DNA of 64,000 bases from Acinetobacter sp. CFCC 10889. GTDB taxonomy: Bacteria > Pseudomonadota > Gammaproteobacteria > Pseudomonadales > Moraxellaceae. Position numbers and translations under genes: made by a program. The notes under the pieces are model-generated. The model was not told the origin of the DNA, made no database searches, and saw only the letters and a list, made by a program, of their open reading frames with translations. Where the stretch lies: contig NZ_LQXQ01000016.1 of NCBI RefSeq assembly GCF_003268395.1, forward strand, positions 21,489 through 85,488, given 5' to 3'. Positions 1 through 9,093 of this stretch are shown piece by piece (the stretch's first letter is position 1; the number at the start of each line of letters is the position of its first letter).

Positions 1-650
1 CAGAACGTATTTTTAATATTTCTTTTGCTCCTTCTATTAATGCTAAAGAATCTAATTTTATTAATATTAAAGAAAAATATAATATTGAAAGTAATTATAT
101 ATATTATCCAGCTCAGTTTTGGGCTCATAAAAATCATGTATATATTATAGATGCAATAGTTAAGTTGAAGAATAAAGGAATTTTATTAGCTGCAGTTTTT
201 AGTGGTTCTGATAAAGGAAATTTAGAATATATTTTGGGTTATGCAAAAAAATTAGATGTTGAACATTTGATTCATTATATCGGTTTTGCACCAAATGAAG
301 AAATTTATTATTTATACAAACAATCACTTGCATTGGTAATGCCAAGTTATTTTGGACCAACAAATATTCCACCTTTAGAGGCTTTTGTTATTGGAACACC
401 TGTTATTTATTCAGATCTAGATGGATTACGTGAGCAGGTGGAAGGTGCTGCACTTTTGTGTGATTTGAAAAATAGTAGTCATCTAGTGGAGCATTTGGAA
501 CTATTAATTAATAGTTCAGAGAAAAGAATAGAGCTTATTGAGTTGGGTTATAAGAGATTAGAAGAGTTACAGAAGTCTTCAATTGATCAAACACTGATAA
601 AAATTTTTGATGATTATTCTGTTAAAGTAAAATGTTGGAAGTTTCTATGA
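1..650 (+). CDS. Glycosyltransferase family 4, 5'-truncated by window edge
   Basis: The reading frame is open from position 3 to the stop at 648-650, so the gene begins before the window. About 215 residues are visible. The fragment starts within the linker between the two Rossmann lobes of a GT-B enzyme: the motif [11 protein letters not shown] is typical of the family, followed by the nucleotide-sugar-binding lobe with [16 protein letters not shown] and GTPVIYSD. This is the usual E-x7-E type donor site of GT4 enzymes. Such enzymes add a sugar from an NDP donor to a lipid-linked glycan at the inner membrane. The stop overlaps the gmd start (ATGA at 647-650), so it belongs to the same operon. 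A TTG at 165 is not the true start, because conserved sequence continues upstream. Sugar specificity cannot be told. Confidence 0.85.
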   Translation, partial: ERIFNISFAPSINAKESNFINIKEKYNIESNYIYYPAQFWAHKNHVYIIDAIVKLKNKGILLAAVFSGSDKGNLEYILGYAKKLDVEHLIHYIGFAPNEEIYYLYKQSLALVMPSYFGPTNIPPLEAFVIGTPVIYSDLDGLREQVEGAALLCDLKNSSHLVEHLELLINSSEKRIELIELGYKRLEELQKSSIDQTLIKIFDDYSVKVKCWKFL

Positions 651-1765
651 AAAAAGCACTTATCACAGGAATAACAGGTCAAGATGGTTCATATCTAGCT
701 GAGTTCTTATTAGAAAAAGGCTATGAAGTACATGGCATAAAACGACGTGCTTCAAACTTTAATACACAGCGTATTGACCATATCTATCAAGATCCGCATG
801 TAGATCATCAACGTTTAGTACTTCACTACGGTGATTTGACTGATTCATCAAACTTAACTCGTATTATTAATGAAGTCCAGCCAGATGAAATCTACAACTT
901 AGCAGCTCAATCTCACGTGGCAGTTAGTTTTGAATCTCCTGAATATACTGCGGATGTAGATGCATTGGGTACATTACGTTTATTGGAAGCCATTCGTTTT
1001 TTAGGATTAGAGAAAAAAACCAAGTTTTATCAGGCTTCTACTTCTGAGCTTTATGGTTTAGTACAAGAAACGCCACAAAAAGAAACGACACCATTTTATC
1101 CACGCTCTCCATATGCTGTAGCTAAATTATATGCATATTGGATCACAGTGAACTACCGTGAAGCCTATGGAATGTTTGCCTGTAATGGAATTTTATTTAA
1201 TCATGAATCTCCACGACGTGGAGAAACCTTCGTTACACGCAAAATTACTCGATCATTTGCCAATATGGCTGTAGGTTTAGAAGAATGTCTATATCTCGGA
1301 AATATGGATGCACTTCGAGACTGGGGGCATGCAAAAGACTATGTACAAATGCAGTGGATGATGTTGCAACAAGATCGACCACAAGACTATGTTATCGCCA
1401 CAGGAGAGCAATATAGCGTTCGTCAGTTTGTAGAATGGTCAGCAAATGAACTGGGTATACAGCTACGCTTTGAAGGTGAAGGTATCGACGAGGTGGGTAT
1501 AATTGAATCAATTCACTCAGAACAATGTTCATCATTAAAAGTAGGACAAATTATCGTGAGAGTCGACCCTCGATATTTTAGACCAGCAGAGGTTGAAACA
1601 CTACTTGGTGATGCGACAAAAGCAGAGCAAGAATTAGGTTGGAAAGCCCAAATTAGTGTCAAAGAGTTATGCGCTGAAATGGTTCAACATGATCTAAAGA
1701 CAGCGCAAAAAAATTCTTTATTAAAACAGCATGGTTTTACAATTGATGTTTCTTTGGAAAAGTAA
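647..1765 (+). CDS. gmd: GDP-mannose 4,6-dehydratase
   Basis: Converts GDP-D-mannose to GDP-4-keto-6-deoxy-D-mannose, the first step towards GDP-L-fucose and related deoxy sugars; cytoplasmic and NADP-dependent. The 372-residue product has the SDR dinucleotide loop GITGQDG at residues 8-14, the catalytic set T132/E134 in STSELYG, and Y156-x3-K160 in SPYAVAK, at the same numbering as the E. coli enzyme. The [16 protein letters not shown] signature follows. An upstream in-frame ATG at 632 exists, but ATG 647 is preferred: GGAAG at 637-641 lies five bases before it, and the protein then begins MKKALITG as in homologues. It overlaps the preceding stop by four bases and is followed by fcl after three bases, indicating one transcript. 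Confidence 0.97.
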   Translation: MKKALITGITGQDGSYLAEFLLEKGYEVHGIKRRASNFNTQRIDHIYQDPHVDHQRLVLHYGDLTDSSNLTRIINEVQPDEIYNLAAQSHVAVSFESPEYTADVDALGTLRLLEAIRFLGLEKKTKFYQASTSELYGLVQETPQKETTPFYPRSPYAVAKLYAYWITVNYREAYGMFACNGILFNHESPRRGETFVTRKITRSFANMAVGLEECLYLGNMDALRDWGHAKDYVQMQWMMLQQDRPQDYVIATGEQYSVRQFVEWSANELGIQLRFEGEGIDEVGIIESIHSEQCSSLKVGQIIVRVDPRYFRPAEVETLLGDATKAEQELGWKAQISVKELCAEMVQHDLKTAQKNSLLKQHGFTIDVSLEK

Positions 1766-1768
1766 GTT

Positions 1769-2737
1769 ATGAATTCACAACGTATTTTTGTGGCAGGCTC
1801 TAGAGGAATGGTGGGTTCAGCGATCATCCGACAACTTGAGCAAGATCAAACTTGTGAAATTATAATAGCCTCAAGACAGGAGCTAGATTTGTGTGATCAA
1901 GCTTCTGTAAATACTTTTTTTAAGAGAAATAAAGTAGATCAAATATACTTAGCAGCAGCAAAAGTTGGGGGAATTGGGGCAAACTCACAATATCCAGCTG
2001 ATTTTATTTATCAAAATCTAATGATACAGAATAATGTGATCAATGCTGCACATTATAATGATGTGCAAAAATTACTATTTTTAGGGTCTTCATGTATTTA
2101 CCCTAAATTTGCTCAACAACCTATTGCTGAAACTGAGCTACTTACTGGATATTTAGAGCCTACGAATGAACCTTATGCAATTGCAAAGATTGCAGGAATC
2201 AAAATGTGTGAAAGTTATAATCGCCAATATAAGCGTGATTATAGAAGTGTGATGCCAACAAATTTATATGGTATCCATGATAATTTTCATCCTCAGAATA
2301 GTCATGTTGTTCCAGCACTGATACGTCGTATTCATGAAGCAAAAAAAGCCAATATAGATTGTGTTGAGATATGGGGTACAGGGCAACCATTACGTGAGTT
2401 TTTATATGTTGATGATATGGCTGAAGCTTGTGTGCATATTCAAAACTTAGAGTTGAGCACTTATCAGCATCATATCACTCCAATGTTGTCTCATATCAAT
2501 ATTGGAACTAATGAAGAAGTCTCGATCTTACAGCTTGCAAATGTCATCAAAGACGTTGCTGGATTTAAAGGACAGTTAATCTTTGATTCAACACAGCCAG
2601 ATGGGGCTCCACGTAAGTTGTTAAATAGTCAAAAATTAAATAAATTGGGGTGGAAATCTAAAATCGGACTAAAACAAGGTATTAAAATCACGTATGATTG
2701 GTTTATAGAAAATGAAAATCAATTAAGACAAGTCTGA
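1769..2737 (+). CDS. fcl: GDP-L-fucose synthase
   Basis: 3,5-epimerase/4-reductase that turns the Gmd product into GDP-L-fucose using NADPH. The 322-residue protein has GSRGMVGSA (residues 10-18) as the dinucleotide loop. The catalytic residues S107 and C109 (GSSCIYP), Y136-x3-K140 (YAIAK) and H179 fall at exactly the positions known for E. coli GDP-fucose synthase, so activity is likely intact. The tail [12 protein letters not shown] is also typical. It directly follows gmd, so the pair gives a complete route from GDP-mannose to GDP-L-fucose. The alternative name is wcaG. Confidence 0.96.
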   Translation: MNSQRIFVAGSRGMVGSAIIRQLEQDQTCEIIIASRQELDLCDQASVNTFFKRNKVDQIYLAAAKVGGIGANSQYPADFIYQNLMIQNNVINAAHYNDVQKLLFLGSSCIYPKFAQQPIAETELLTGYLEPTNEPYAIAKIAGIKMCESYNRQYKRDYRSVMPTNLYGIHDNFHPQNSHVVPALIRRIHEAKKANIDCVEIWGTGQPLREFLYVDDMAEACVHIQNLELSTYQHHITPMLSHINIGTNEEVSILQLANVIKDVAGFKGQLIFDSTQPDGAPRKLLNSQKLNKLGWKSKIGLKQGIKITYDWFIENENQLRQV

Positions 2738-2750
2738 TTGGGGAAAGCGG

Positions 2751-4172
2751 ATGATTGTTCCTGTGATTTTGGCAGGAGGTTCTGGTACACGATTATGGCC
2801 ATTATCTCGTAGTAGTTATCCAAAACAATTCTTAAGATTATTAAACCAATATTCTTTATTGCAAAATACAATTTTAAGACTAAAGAACTTAGATTTACCT
2901 ATTGTCGCGCCGATTATTATTTGTGGAGAAGAGCACCGCTTTATTGTTGCCGAACAATTGAGAGAAATTGATATTCATGAAGCAGATATTATTCTAGAGC
3001 CGATAGCAAGAAATACGGCGCCTGCGATTACACTTGCTGCATTGCATGCACAAAAAAAATATCAACAAAATGATATACGATTGTTTGTTCTTTCGGCAGA
3101 CCATGAAATACAAAATCATGGTGCATTTAAATCAAGTATTGAACAAGCCTATGAACATTTGAATATTTCACCTGTTGTAATTTTTGGGATTAAACCAACC
3201 TACCCTGAAATAGGTTATGGTTATATCAAATATAGTGAGTCTATAAATTCTGATACTATTTATCATGTTGAAGATTTTGTAGAAAAACCTGATTTAAAAA
3301 CAGCAGAAGAATACTTGAGAACGGACCAGTATGCGTGGAATAGCGGTATGTTCATGTTTGATCTTTTTGCATTTTTGAAACTAATAGATCAATTTGCTAA
3401 TGAGGTAAAAAAGTCATGCTTAAATGCCTATGAAAAAGCAAAATCAGATTTAGACTTTATACGTATTGGTATAGATGATTTTAAACTATGTCCTGATATT
3501 TCGATCGACTACGCATTAATTGAAAAGGTGGATGATTTACTTATGGTGCAACTAGATGCTGGTTGGAGCGATATTGGATCTTGGTCAGCACTTTGGGATA
3601 TTCAAGAAAAAGATGAAAATCAGAATGTTATTCAGGGGGATGTTATTCAATTACTGAGTCAAAATAATTTGGTCTATGCACAAGATAAATTAGTCAGTCT
3701 CCTTGGGGTAGAAAACTTGATTATCGTTGAAACGAAAGATGCTTTATTGATTGCGAATAAAACACATATGCAGCATGTAAAGGATATTGTCCAAATTTTA
3801 AAAAATAATCAGCGATCAGAAGTATCAATACATCGTGAGGCTTTTCGACCTTGGGGAAAATATGAGTGTATAGATGTGGGATCACGTTATCAAGTGAAGC
3901 GGATTACTGTGAATAAAGGTGAAAAATTATCTTTACAGTTACATCATCATCGCGCCGAGCATTGGATTGTTGTAAACGGTACAGCAAAGGTACGAAAAGG
4001 TGAGAATAGCTTTTTATTAAGTGAAAATGAATCAACTTATATTTCTATTGGAGAAATACACTCTTTAGAAAACCCTGGATGTATTCCGTTGGAATTAATT
4101 GAAATACAGACTGGCTCATATTTAAGTGAAGAGGATATTCAACGTTTCGAAGACTTATATGGACGTATTTAA
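2751..4172 (+). CDS. manC: Mannose-1-phosphate guanylyltransferase / mannose-6-phosphate isomerase
   Basis: Makes GDP-mannose from mannose-1-phosphate and GTP, feeding gmd and fcl just upstream. The 473-residue protein has the full bifunctional length. Residues 1-290 form the nucleotidyltransferase with GGSGTRLWP at 9-17, ARNTAPAI and FVEKP. The last ~115 residues form a type II phosphomannose-isomerase cupin, with RPWGKYE, LHHHRAEHW and GEIHSLENPG. It begins 13 bases after fcl with GGGGAAAG in front of the ATG. The phosphomannomutase (manB) that would supply its substrate is not in the window, so it must be elsewhere or upstream of the left edge. Sometimes called cpsB or wcaN in capsule loci. 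Confidence 0.95.
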   Translation: MIVPVILAGGSGTRLWPLSRSSYPKQFLRLLNQYSLLQNTILRLKNLDLPIVAPIIICGEEHRFIVAEQLREIDIHEADIILEPIARNTAPAITLAALHAQKKYQQNDIRLFVLSADHEIQNHGAFKSSIEQAYEHLNISPVVIFGIKPTYPEIGYGYIKYSESINSDTIYHVEDFVEKPDLKTAEEYLRTDQYAWNSGMFMFDLFAFLKLIDQFANEVKKSCLNAYEKAKSDLDFIRIGIDDFKLCPDISIDYALIEKVDDLLMVQLDAGWSDIGSWSALWDIQEKDENQNVIQGDVIQLLSQNNLVYAQDKLVSLLGVENLIIVETKDALLIANKTHMQHVKDIVQILKNNQRSEVSIHREAFRPWGKYECIDVGSRYQVKRITVNKGEKLSLQLHHHRAEHWIVVNGTAKVRKGENSFLLSENESTYISIGEIHSLENPGCIPLELIEIQTGSYLSEEDIQRFEDLYGRI

Positions 4173-4174
4173 TA

Positions 4175-4897
4175 ATGTTAAAAAACAATAAGTATAAAAT
4201 TAGTATCATTACTGCTGCTTATAATGCTGAATCATGTATTCAAAATTTGATAGAAAGCTTAAGGACTCAACATGATAAAGATTTTGAATGGGTAGTTGTT
4301 GATGGTGCTTCAACAGATAAGACTTTAGAGATCCTAAATGAAGTAAAGGATTTAAATATAAAAATTATTTCAGAACCTGATTTTGGAATTTACGATGCCT
4401 TAAATAAGGGTATTAAAGCTTGCTCTGGGGAATATTATTTAGTTGCGGGAGCTGATGATGTTTTTTTTGAGAATGCGGTAAAAGATTATAAGAGAGCAAT
4501 TGAAATAGATACTGATATGGTTACGGCTAATATTAAGATGAATGGAAAAATATCAAAAGTAGATAAGAAGCCATCTTGGTTGGTTGGTCAATTTCATTGG
4601 GTAACATCGCATGCTTTGGGATTGTTAATTAAAAAAAAATTACATGATCAATTTGGATATTATTCAAAAAATTTCCCTATTGCCGCTGACCAATTATTTA
4701 TTAAAAAATGTTGTCAAAACGGTGTTAATATTAAATATATTAATAATTTAGTTGGTGAATTTGGTATGTCGGGTGTGAGCTCAGAGGATCAAATAGGGAC
4801 ATGCACTGAATTTTTTAGAGTACAGTTATTAACAGAGCGTAATAAATGGCTTCAGGTCATTTTATTTCTGCTAAAGTTATGTAAGAGGTTGGTGTGA
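4175..4897 (+). CDS. Glycosyltransferase family 2
   Basis: A 240-residue inverting GT-A glycosyltransferase. It starts with ISIITAAYNAE, followed by WVVVDGASTDKT and the metal/nucleotide site AGADDV, the classic GT2 order. Residues 130-150 (WLVGQFHWVTSHALGL) resemble GT2 enzymes of capsule and O-antigen loci of the colanic-acid WcaA/WbbD type. It starts two bases after manC, so it is translated from the same operon and probably uses a sugar nucleotide made here or in the wider locus. Very low GC and heavy use of AAA/ATT/TTA codons, like the rest of the locus, suggest acquisition by transfer. The acceptor and donor are not predictable. Confidence 0.88.
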   Translation: MLKNNKYKISIITAAYNAESCIQNLIESLRTQHDKDFEWVVVDGASTDKTLEILNEVKDLNIKIISEPDFGIYDALNKGIKACSGEYYLVAGADDVFFENAVKDYKRAIEIDTDMVTANIKMNGKISKVDKKPSWLVGQFHWVTSHALGLLIKKKLHDQFGYYSKNFPIAADQLFIKKCCQNGVNIKYINNLVGEFGMSGVSSEDQIGTCTEFFRVQLLTERNKWLQVILFLLKLCKRLV

Positions 4898-4962
4898 GGT
4901 GTGTTGATAAAAAGGCGACTTTCACTTTCTAAACTATAGATATTTATTAGGGGGATTGAAAT

Positions 4963-5031
4963 ATGCAAAAAACCAAAGTTTTATATAGTAGAATTCAAGG
5001 TCGAAGTAATAAAATTAAAACTCTAGATTAA
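4963..5031 (+). CDS. Possible 22-residue small ORF or gene remnant
   Basis: A short ORF, MQKTKVLYSRIQGR and eight more residues, starts with ATG 4963. A strong purine-rich site (AGGGGG at 4949-4954) lies nine bases upstream. Its stop codon lies inside the terminator stem that follows. No family was recognised. It could be a true small peptide, a leader, or the first codons of a gene whose body was lost when the neighbouring inverted glycosyltransferase block was inserted. Low confidence. Confidence 0.25.
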   Translation: MQKTKVLYSRIQGRSNKIKTLD

Positions 5032-5056
5032 TATATATTCTGCTAGTCTAGAGTTT
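5018..5056. terminator. Bidirectional terminator between converging glycosyltransferase genes
   Basis: The arms AAACTCTAGA (5018-5027) and TCTAGAGTTT (5047-5056) are perfect inverted repeats around a 19-base AT-rich loop. They sit between the plus-strand GT2 gene and the minus-strand GT4 gene, so they could end transcription from either side. The trailing T run is weak. Confidence 0.5.
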
Positions 5057-5063
5057 GAATGTT

Positions 5064-6143
5064 TTATAATGAGTTTAAATCTTTTATTTTTAGATAAGCT
5101 TTCATTGCTATACTCTCCCATGTCATAGTATCTAATTTTTGTAAAATAATAGGATCATTTAGTTGTTTTTCAATAACTTTTGCTAAATCATCGCTATTAT
5201 AGCATTGTGCTAAATAATCTTTTGGTAATACATTAATATATTCAGGAAAATCCTCAAGAATGTTAGCGCTTTCTGTTGCAATTATAGGCTTACCAATAGC
5301 GATATATTCTGCTATTTTGCAGGATGTTCCATAATTAATTTGGTTGGATCTGCGATATGGAATTGCAAGTAGATCACATGCGGAAATAGCAATAGGAACT
5401 AGGTTGAAATCTAGATTTCCTAAATAGTGAATGAAATTGTAGTTTAAATTTATATTATCAGTATTTTTACCTGCTATTAATATTTTTATATCTATTCTAT
5501 TTTTTCTAAGCTTATCAACAGCATTAATAAGATCTTCAATTCCTCTAGTATACTCAATACTACCAATATAACCAATAATTAGCTGTTTTTGCGATAAATT
5601 GTAATTTTTTCGAGCATTTTCTTTATTAATGGTTTTAAATTTAGAATAATCTACTCCATTTGGAATGATATGATAATTTTTATTTTGATTAATATCTTTT
5701 TCTAATAATTTACTTGCAAAAAAAACAAGATTTGATTTTTTTATTAAAAAATGAAATAAATTACTAAATCCTAAATTTTTATATCCAGTAAAGACATCAT
5801 ACTTGTCATAAACATCAAACACAAATTTTCTAAAAGTAACTTTTGCTAAAATATAGCCAAGAAGCCCTATATAGCAGTCACCACTAGCTACAATAATTTT
5901 AGGTCTGGAGAAAATTATTTTTAAAATAAAAATTAGAAAATTGAAGCTAAAAATGGGAGTAGATGTGATTTTTAGGTGATTATTTGAGGTTTTAACTTTT
6001 TCTTTGGAGTGATAATCAATTAACCAAAGGTGAGTATTATGTAATTGTGACCATTGATATGGTAGTTGATAAATTCGACCAAATTTTTCATGATAAGCAT
6101 CACGATTAGTATAAAATCTTTTTCCAATAAATAATATTTCCAT
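5064..6143 (-). CDS. Glycosyltransferase family 4
   Basis: A 359-residue GT-B glycosyltransferase. The N-terminal lobe begins MEILFIGKRFYTNRD; the C-terminal lobe has IIGYIGSIEYTRGIEDLI, a LLAIPYRRS segment and KIAEYIAIGKPIIATES, the E-x7-E donor-binding motif of GT4. It lies three bases downstream of the other minus-strand GT4 gene, so the two are co-transcribed. Its direction opposes the gmd-fcl-manC operon, and it ends at a shared terminator. GC content is very low and the sequence is rich in Asn/Ile/Lys, like the other sugar genes. The donor sugar is not predictable. It may add a residue to the glycan transferred by the neighbouring PglL enzyme; this is inferred from position only. Confidence 0.85.
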   Translation of the reverse strand: MEILFIGKRFYTNRDAYHEKFGRIYQLPYQWSQLHNTHLWLIDYHSKEKVKTSNNHLKITSTPIFSFNFLIFILKIIFSRPKIIVASGDCYIGLLGYILAKVTFRKFVFDVYDKYDVFTGYKNLGFSNLFHFLIKKSNLVFFASKLLEKDINQNKNYHIIPNGVDYSKFKTINKENARKNYNLSQKQLIIGYIGSIEYTRGIEDLINAVDKLRKNRIDIKILIAGKNTDNINLNYNFIHYLGNLDFNLVPIAISACDLLAIPYRRSNQINYGTSCKIAEYIAIGKPIIATESANILEDFPEYINVLPKDYLAQCYNSDDLAKVIEKQLNDPIILQKLDTMTWESIAMKAYLKIKDLNSL

Positions 6144-6146
6144 GTT

Positions 6147-7382
6147 TTACTCAAAAATGTCATTAAATTTTTTAGTTAAATTACACCAAGCAAATCTTTC
6201 AGTATATTCTATACATTCTTGATTTGAGATTAAGTTTTTATTTTCTAAAATATTAATAATGGTATCAGTCATACTTTGATAATCATGATTTTTTATAAGA
6301 AATCCAGTTTTTTCATGTCGAACAGCATCAATAATTCCACCTGTAGAAAAAGCAACAGTCGGTGTTCCATGCGCAGCAGCTTCAATAGCAACCATGCCAA
6401 AACCCTCAGGATCATCAGGAATATGCTTAACAGGGAAGATATGAATATCAGCTAAATAATACCATGCAGATAGTAGTTCGTCATTTGAAATATTACCAAT
6501 AAATAAGATATGGTCTTGAATATTATATTTATTTGCTACAGCAATAATAGACTTCTTACTTTGTAAATTTTTATTCAAAGATTGTGAAGGAGTATCACCA
6601 ATCACAACAAGAATGGTATTTGGGCTGGCTTGAATAATAGATGGGAGACTATGATCTACAAATTCACGTATTGCCTTACGAGCAGTTAAGCGCCCTACTG
6701 AAATAAGAATTTTTTTATTATTTAGATGATATTGCATTTTTAATGTATTTATAAGTTGCTGATTTTTTCTAGGCGGAGGAAAATTAACTCCAGGATGGAT
6801 TATTTTTAATTTATCTTTTTTAATTTTCTTTTGCAGACATATTTCAAATGTTGGAGTGCTGTTAGCTATTATCTTATCAGCCATTCTAATAGCTGGTATC
6901 CAAATTAAACTGTATATAGGGTGATTAGTAGCAATATCTAATCCATGTATATAAATAATACTTTTTTTTCTAAATATTTTTGCCCAAAAAACTGTAATAG
7001 GTGCTGTCAGACCGCTACCCGAAAATAAGATATTAGGACGTTGTGTTAAACAGATCCATAAGGTTTTAAAAAAAGCTAAAATTAGAAATATAGGTAAAGG
7101 ATTAAGTTTTACACCATAAAATTTACAATTAATAGGTGCAACTTTTTTTGCGTCATGATGACTTAATAATAGAACTTCATGATCTTTACTTAATTCATCT
7201 GCAATATGCCAGTTTAGGCGTTCCATGCCACCTATTAGCGGTGGAAGGTTTCTTGTTACTATTAAAATCTTTATATTTTTTTTTGACAATTCAAAATTAC
7301 CTAATAAGGCTGTTGTTAATTGGTGAAGTCTATCAAATTCTCTGTATGAATAAAGTGTTATAATAAAAAAAATTCTATGCAA
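6147..7382 (-). CDS. Glycosyltransferase family 4
   Basis: A GT-B enzyme with the N-terminal acceptor-lobe motif IGGMERLNWHIA and, in the C-terminal lobe, ILISVGRLTARKAIREFV, VVIGDTPS and DPEGFGMVAIEAAAHGTPTV (the E-x7-E donor site), then GGIIDAVRHEKTGFLI. The open frame gives 411 residues from ATG 7382, but that start lies eight bases from the divergent pglL start. Family similarity seems to begin only near residue 36 (NIKILIVTRNLPPLIGG). A TTG at 7289 (residue 32), preceded by TTAGGTAA, may be the true start, giving 380 residues. The gene is followed after three bases by another GT4 gene. It is probably part of the glycan assembly set beside pglL. Confidence 0.82.
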   Translation of the reverse strand: MHRIFFIITLYSYREFDRLHQLTTALLGNFELSKKNIKILIVTRNLPPLIGGMERLNWHIADELSKDHEVLLLSHHDAKKVAPINCKFYGVKLNPLPIFLILAFFKTLWICLTQRPNILFSGSGLTAPITVFWAKIFRKKSIIYIHGLDIATNHPIYSLIWIPAIRMADKIIANSTPTFEICLQKKIKKDKLKIIHPGVNFPPPRKNQQLINTLKMQYHLNNKKILISVGRLTARKAIREFVDHSLPSIIQASPNTILVVIGDTPSQSLNKNLQSKKSIIAVANKYNIQDHILFIGNISNDELLSAWYYLADIHIFPVKHIPDDPEGFGMVAIEAAAHGTPTVAFSTGGIIDAVRHEKTGFLIKNHDYQSMTDTIINILENKNLISNQECIEYTERFAWCNLTKKFNDIFE

Positions 7383-7390
7383 TTTTAGTC

Positions 7391-9031
7391 ATGCATCTAA
7401 TCCTCCCCATCTTCTCAGCGCTATTACTAGCACTAGCATACCTCTTGCCTTTTCATAAACTGCCATGGACAACCTTTGGTAGTGAGGTTTTGGCTTTTCT
7501 ATCAGCGATTACACTACTGTGTATGTTTCTGAAAAAAGATCTTAAAATTCCGAAACCACAACTGCTTGTCTTGCCAATATTGTTGATTCCATTGATCCAA
7601 TACGGCTTTGGACAAATCGTTTATTTTAGTAATGCCTTACTGTGTAGTGCATATCTACTCATGTTTTGGTTGATGGTCATTGTGGGCTATAACCTGTCAC
7701 TTGATAAAGTGAAACGAGAAAAAGCATTTACCAGTATCAGTATAGTGATTTTGATCGTGGCACTACTTTCAAGTGTGATTGCGATCTTGCAATGGTTAGG
7801 GCTGAATACATACTTTGCACCATTGATGAATTTCCTTAAAGGCAATCGTCCTTATGCCAACTTTGCCCAGCCGAATAATCTTGCAACATTTTTAACAATG
7901 GCAGTATTTGCCTGTCTATATTTCTATGAAAAAAGACTACTTTCAAATATTGTCCTGATTCCCTCCGCATTGATCCTCATCTTTACTATTGCGCTCACAC
8001 AGTCCCGTACTTCTTGGGTGGTGTGCTTATTTGTGCTGATTTATTTAGCAATTAAACAATTTAATCAACCAAAACGTTTTGGTTTTGCTAAGTTATTGTT
8101 ATGGGTTGGTGCATTTATTGCTGCAATTGCTTTGTTGCCTTATTTTAATGCTTTGATTAGTACAGTGTCACAACAAGAGGTTGTTGATACCGCTAGTGTT
8201 GTCGAGCGAGCATCATCTGGTTATAAGCGTTTAGATATGTGGTCACAAACTTGGGTAGCGATTCAACAACAACCTTGGTGGGGTTATGGTTGGAATCAAA
8301 CAGGTATGGCACAGATTGCTGCATTTGATTTACGTCCAAATTGGGAGTGGTATAAGACCGCACATAATGTCATTTTAGACTTGTTGGTTTGGAATGGAAT
8401 CCCACTTGCTATATTGATTATTTTATATGTGGTCGGTTGGTTGTATTGGTTAAATAAGGGGATTCGAGAGCCGATTTCTTTGACCGCAAGCTTGATGGTT
8501 TGTGCGATCTTAATCCATGCCTTATTAGAATATCCGATTCATTATGCTTATTTTTTACTACCAATGGGCTTTTTGTTGGGGATTATTCAAGCGCAATATC
8601 CATATTTACCAAGTAAAAATTTAAAGCCTGCGTTTACGCTGAGTTTGGTATTCATTGGTATTACGCTATGTGTAGTGGTGTATCGAGATTATCAGCTATA
8701 TCGTCAACAAAGTGTATTTGTAAGTATCAAAAAGCCACTGACAGCAACACAGCAAGCGGTGATGGACCAACCGATTTGGCTATTGTCCCAGTTTGATGAG
8801 CGGGTGTGGTGGATTGGTTTAGACCCAGCAACCAAAATGACGGATGTAGAGTTGCAGCATTTAGATCGTATGGTGGCAAATTTAGCCTCTAAATATGATT
8901 TATTAAAATATGCACAAGTGCTTGCATTCAATGGTAAAAAAGCAGAAGCAGAACATCAACTTTGGATTTTATCTGAGTTGCATCGCGACAAGCGTAATTA
9001 TCAGGATATTTTGCCGAAAGCTGAAAAATAG
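7391..9031 (+). CDS. pglL: PglL-type O-oligosaccharyltransferase (Wzy_C family)
   Basis: An integral membrane enzyme that moves a lipid-linked glycan onto Ser/Thr of periplasmic proteins such as pilins. The 546-residue protein has about a dozen hydrophobic segments. It has the PglL_A-like motif NRPYANFAQPNNLATFLT, the Wzy_C region with WWGYGWNQTG and TAHNVILDLLVWNG (conserved His at residue 325), HALLEYPIHYAYFLLPMG, and a soluble C-terminal domain of about 120 residues as in PglL_C. The gene is followed by bfr, its normal neighbour in Acinetobacter. The pilin gene usually found next to it (tfpO/comP) is not upstream; glycosyltransferases are. ATG 7391 has a poor ribosome site. A Wzy-type polymerase role cannot be fully excluded. 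Confidence 0.85.
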   Translation: MHLILPIFSALLLALAYLLPFHKLPWTTFGSEVLAFLSAITLLCMFLKKDLKIPKPQLLVLPILLIPLIQYGFGQIVYFSNALLCSAYLLMFWLMVIVGYNLSLDKVKREKAFTSISIVILIVALLSSVIAILQWLGLNTYFAPLMNFLKGNRPYANFAQPNNLATFLTMAVFACLYFYEKRLLSNIVLIPSALILIFTIALTQSRTSWVVCLFVLIYLAIKQFNQPKRFGFAKLLLWVGAFIAAIALLPYFNALISTVSQQEVVDTASVVERASSGYKRLDMWSQTWVAIQQQPWWGYGWNQTGMAQIAAFDLRPNWEWYKTAHNVILDLLVWNGIPLAILIILYVVGWLYWLNKGIREPISLTASLMVCAILIHALLEYPIHYAYFLLPMGFLLGIIQAQYPYLPSKNLKPAFTLSLVFIGITLCVVVYRDYQLYRQQSVFVSIKKPLTATQQAVMDQPIWLLSQFDERVWWIGLDPATKMTDVELQHLDRMVANLASKYDLLKYAQVLAFNGKKAEAEHQLWILSELHRDKRNYQDILPKAEK

Positions 9032-9035
9032 CCAT

Positions 9036-9080
9036 AAAAAATCCCTTTGCTAACGCTTTCCAGTAACAAAGGGATTTTTT
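9036..9080. terminator. Bidirectional terminator between pglL and bfr
   Basis: AAAAATCCCTTTG (9037-9049) pairs with CAAAGGGATTTTT (9066-9079), with A and T runs on the two sides. It can therefore end pglL on the plus strand and bfr on the minus strand. Confidence 0.85.
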
Positions 9081-9093
9081 GCAGAAGAAAAAA

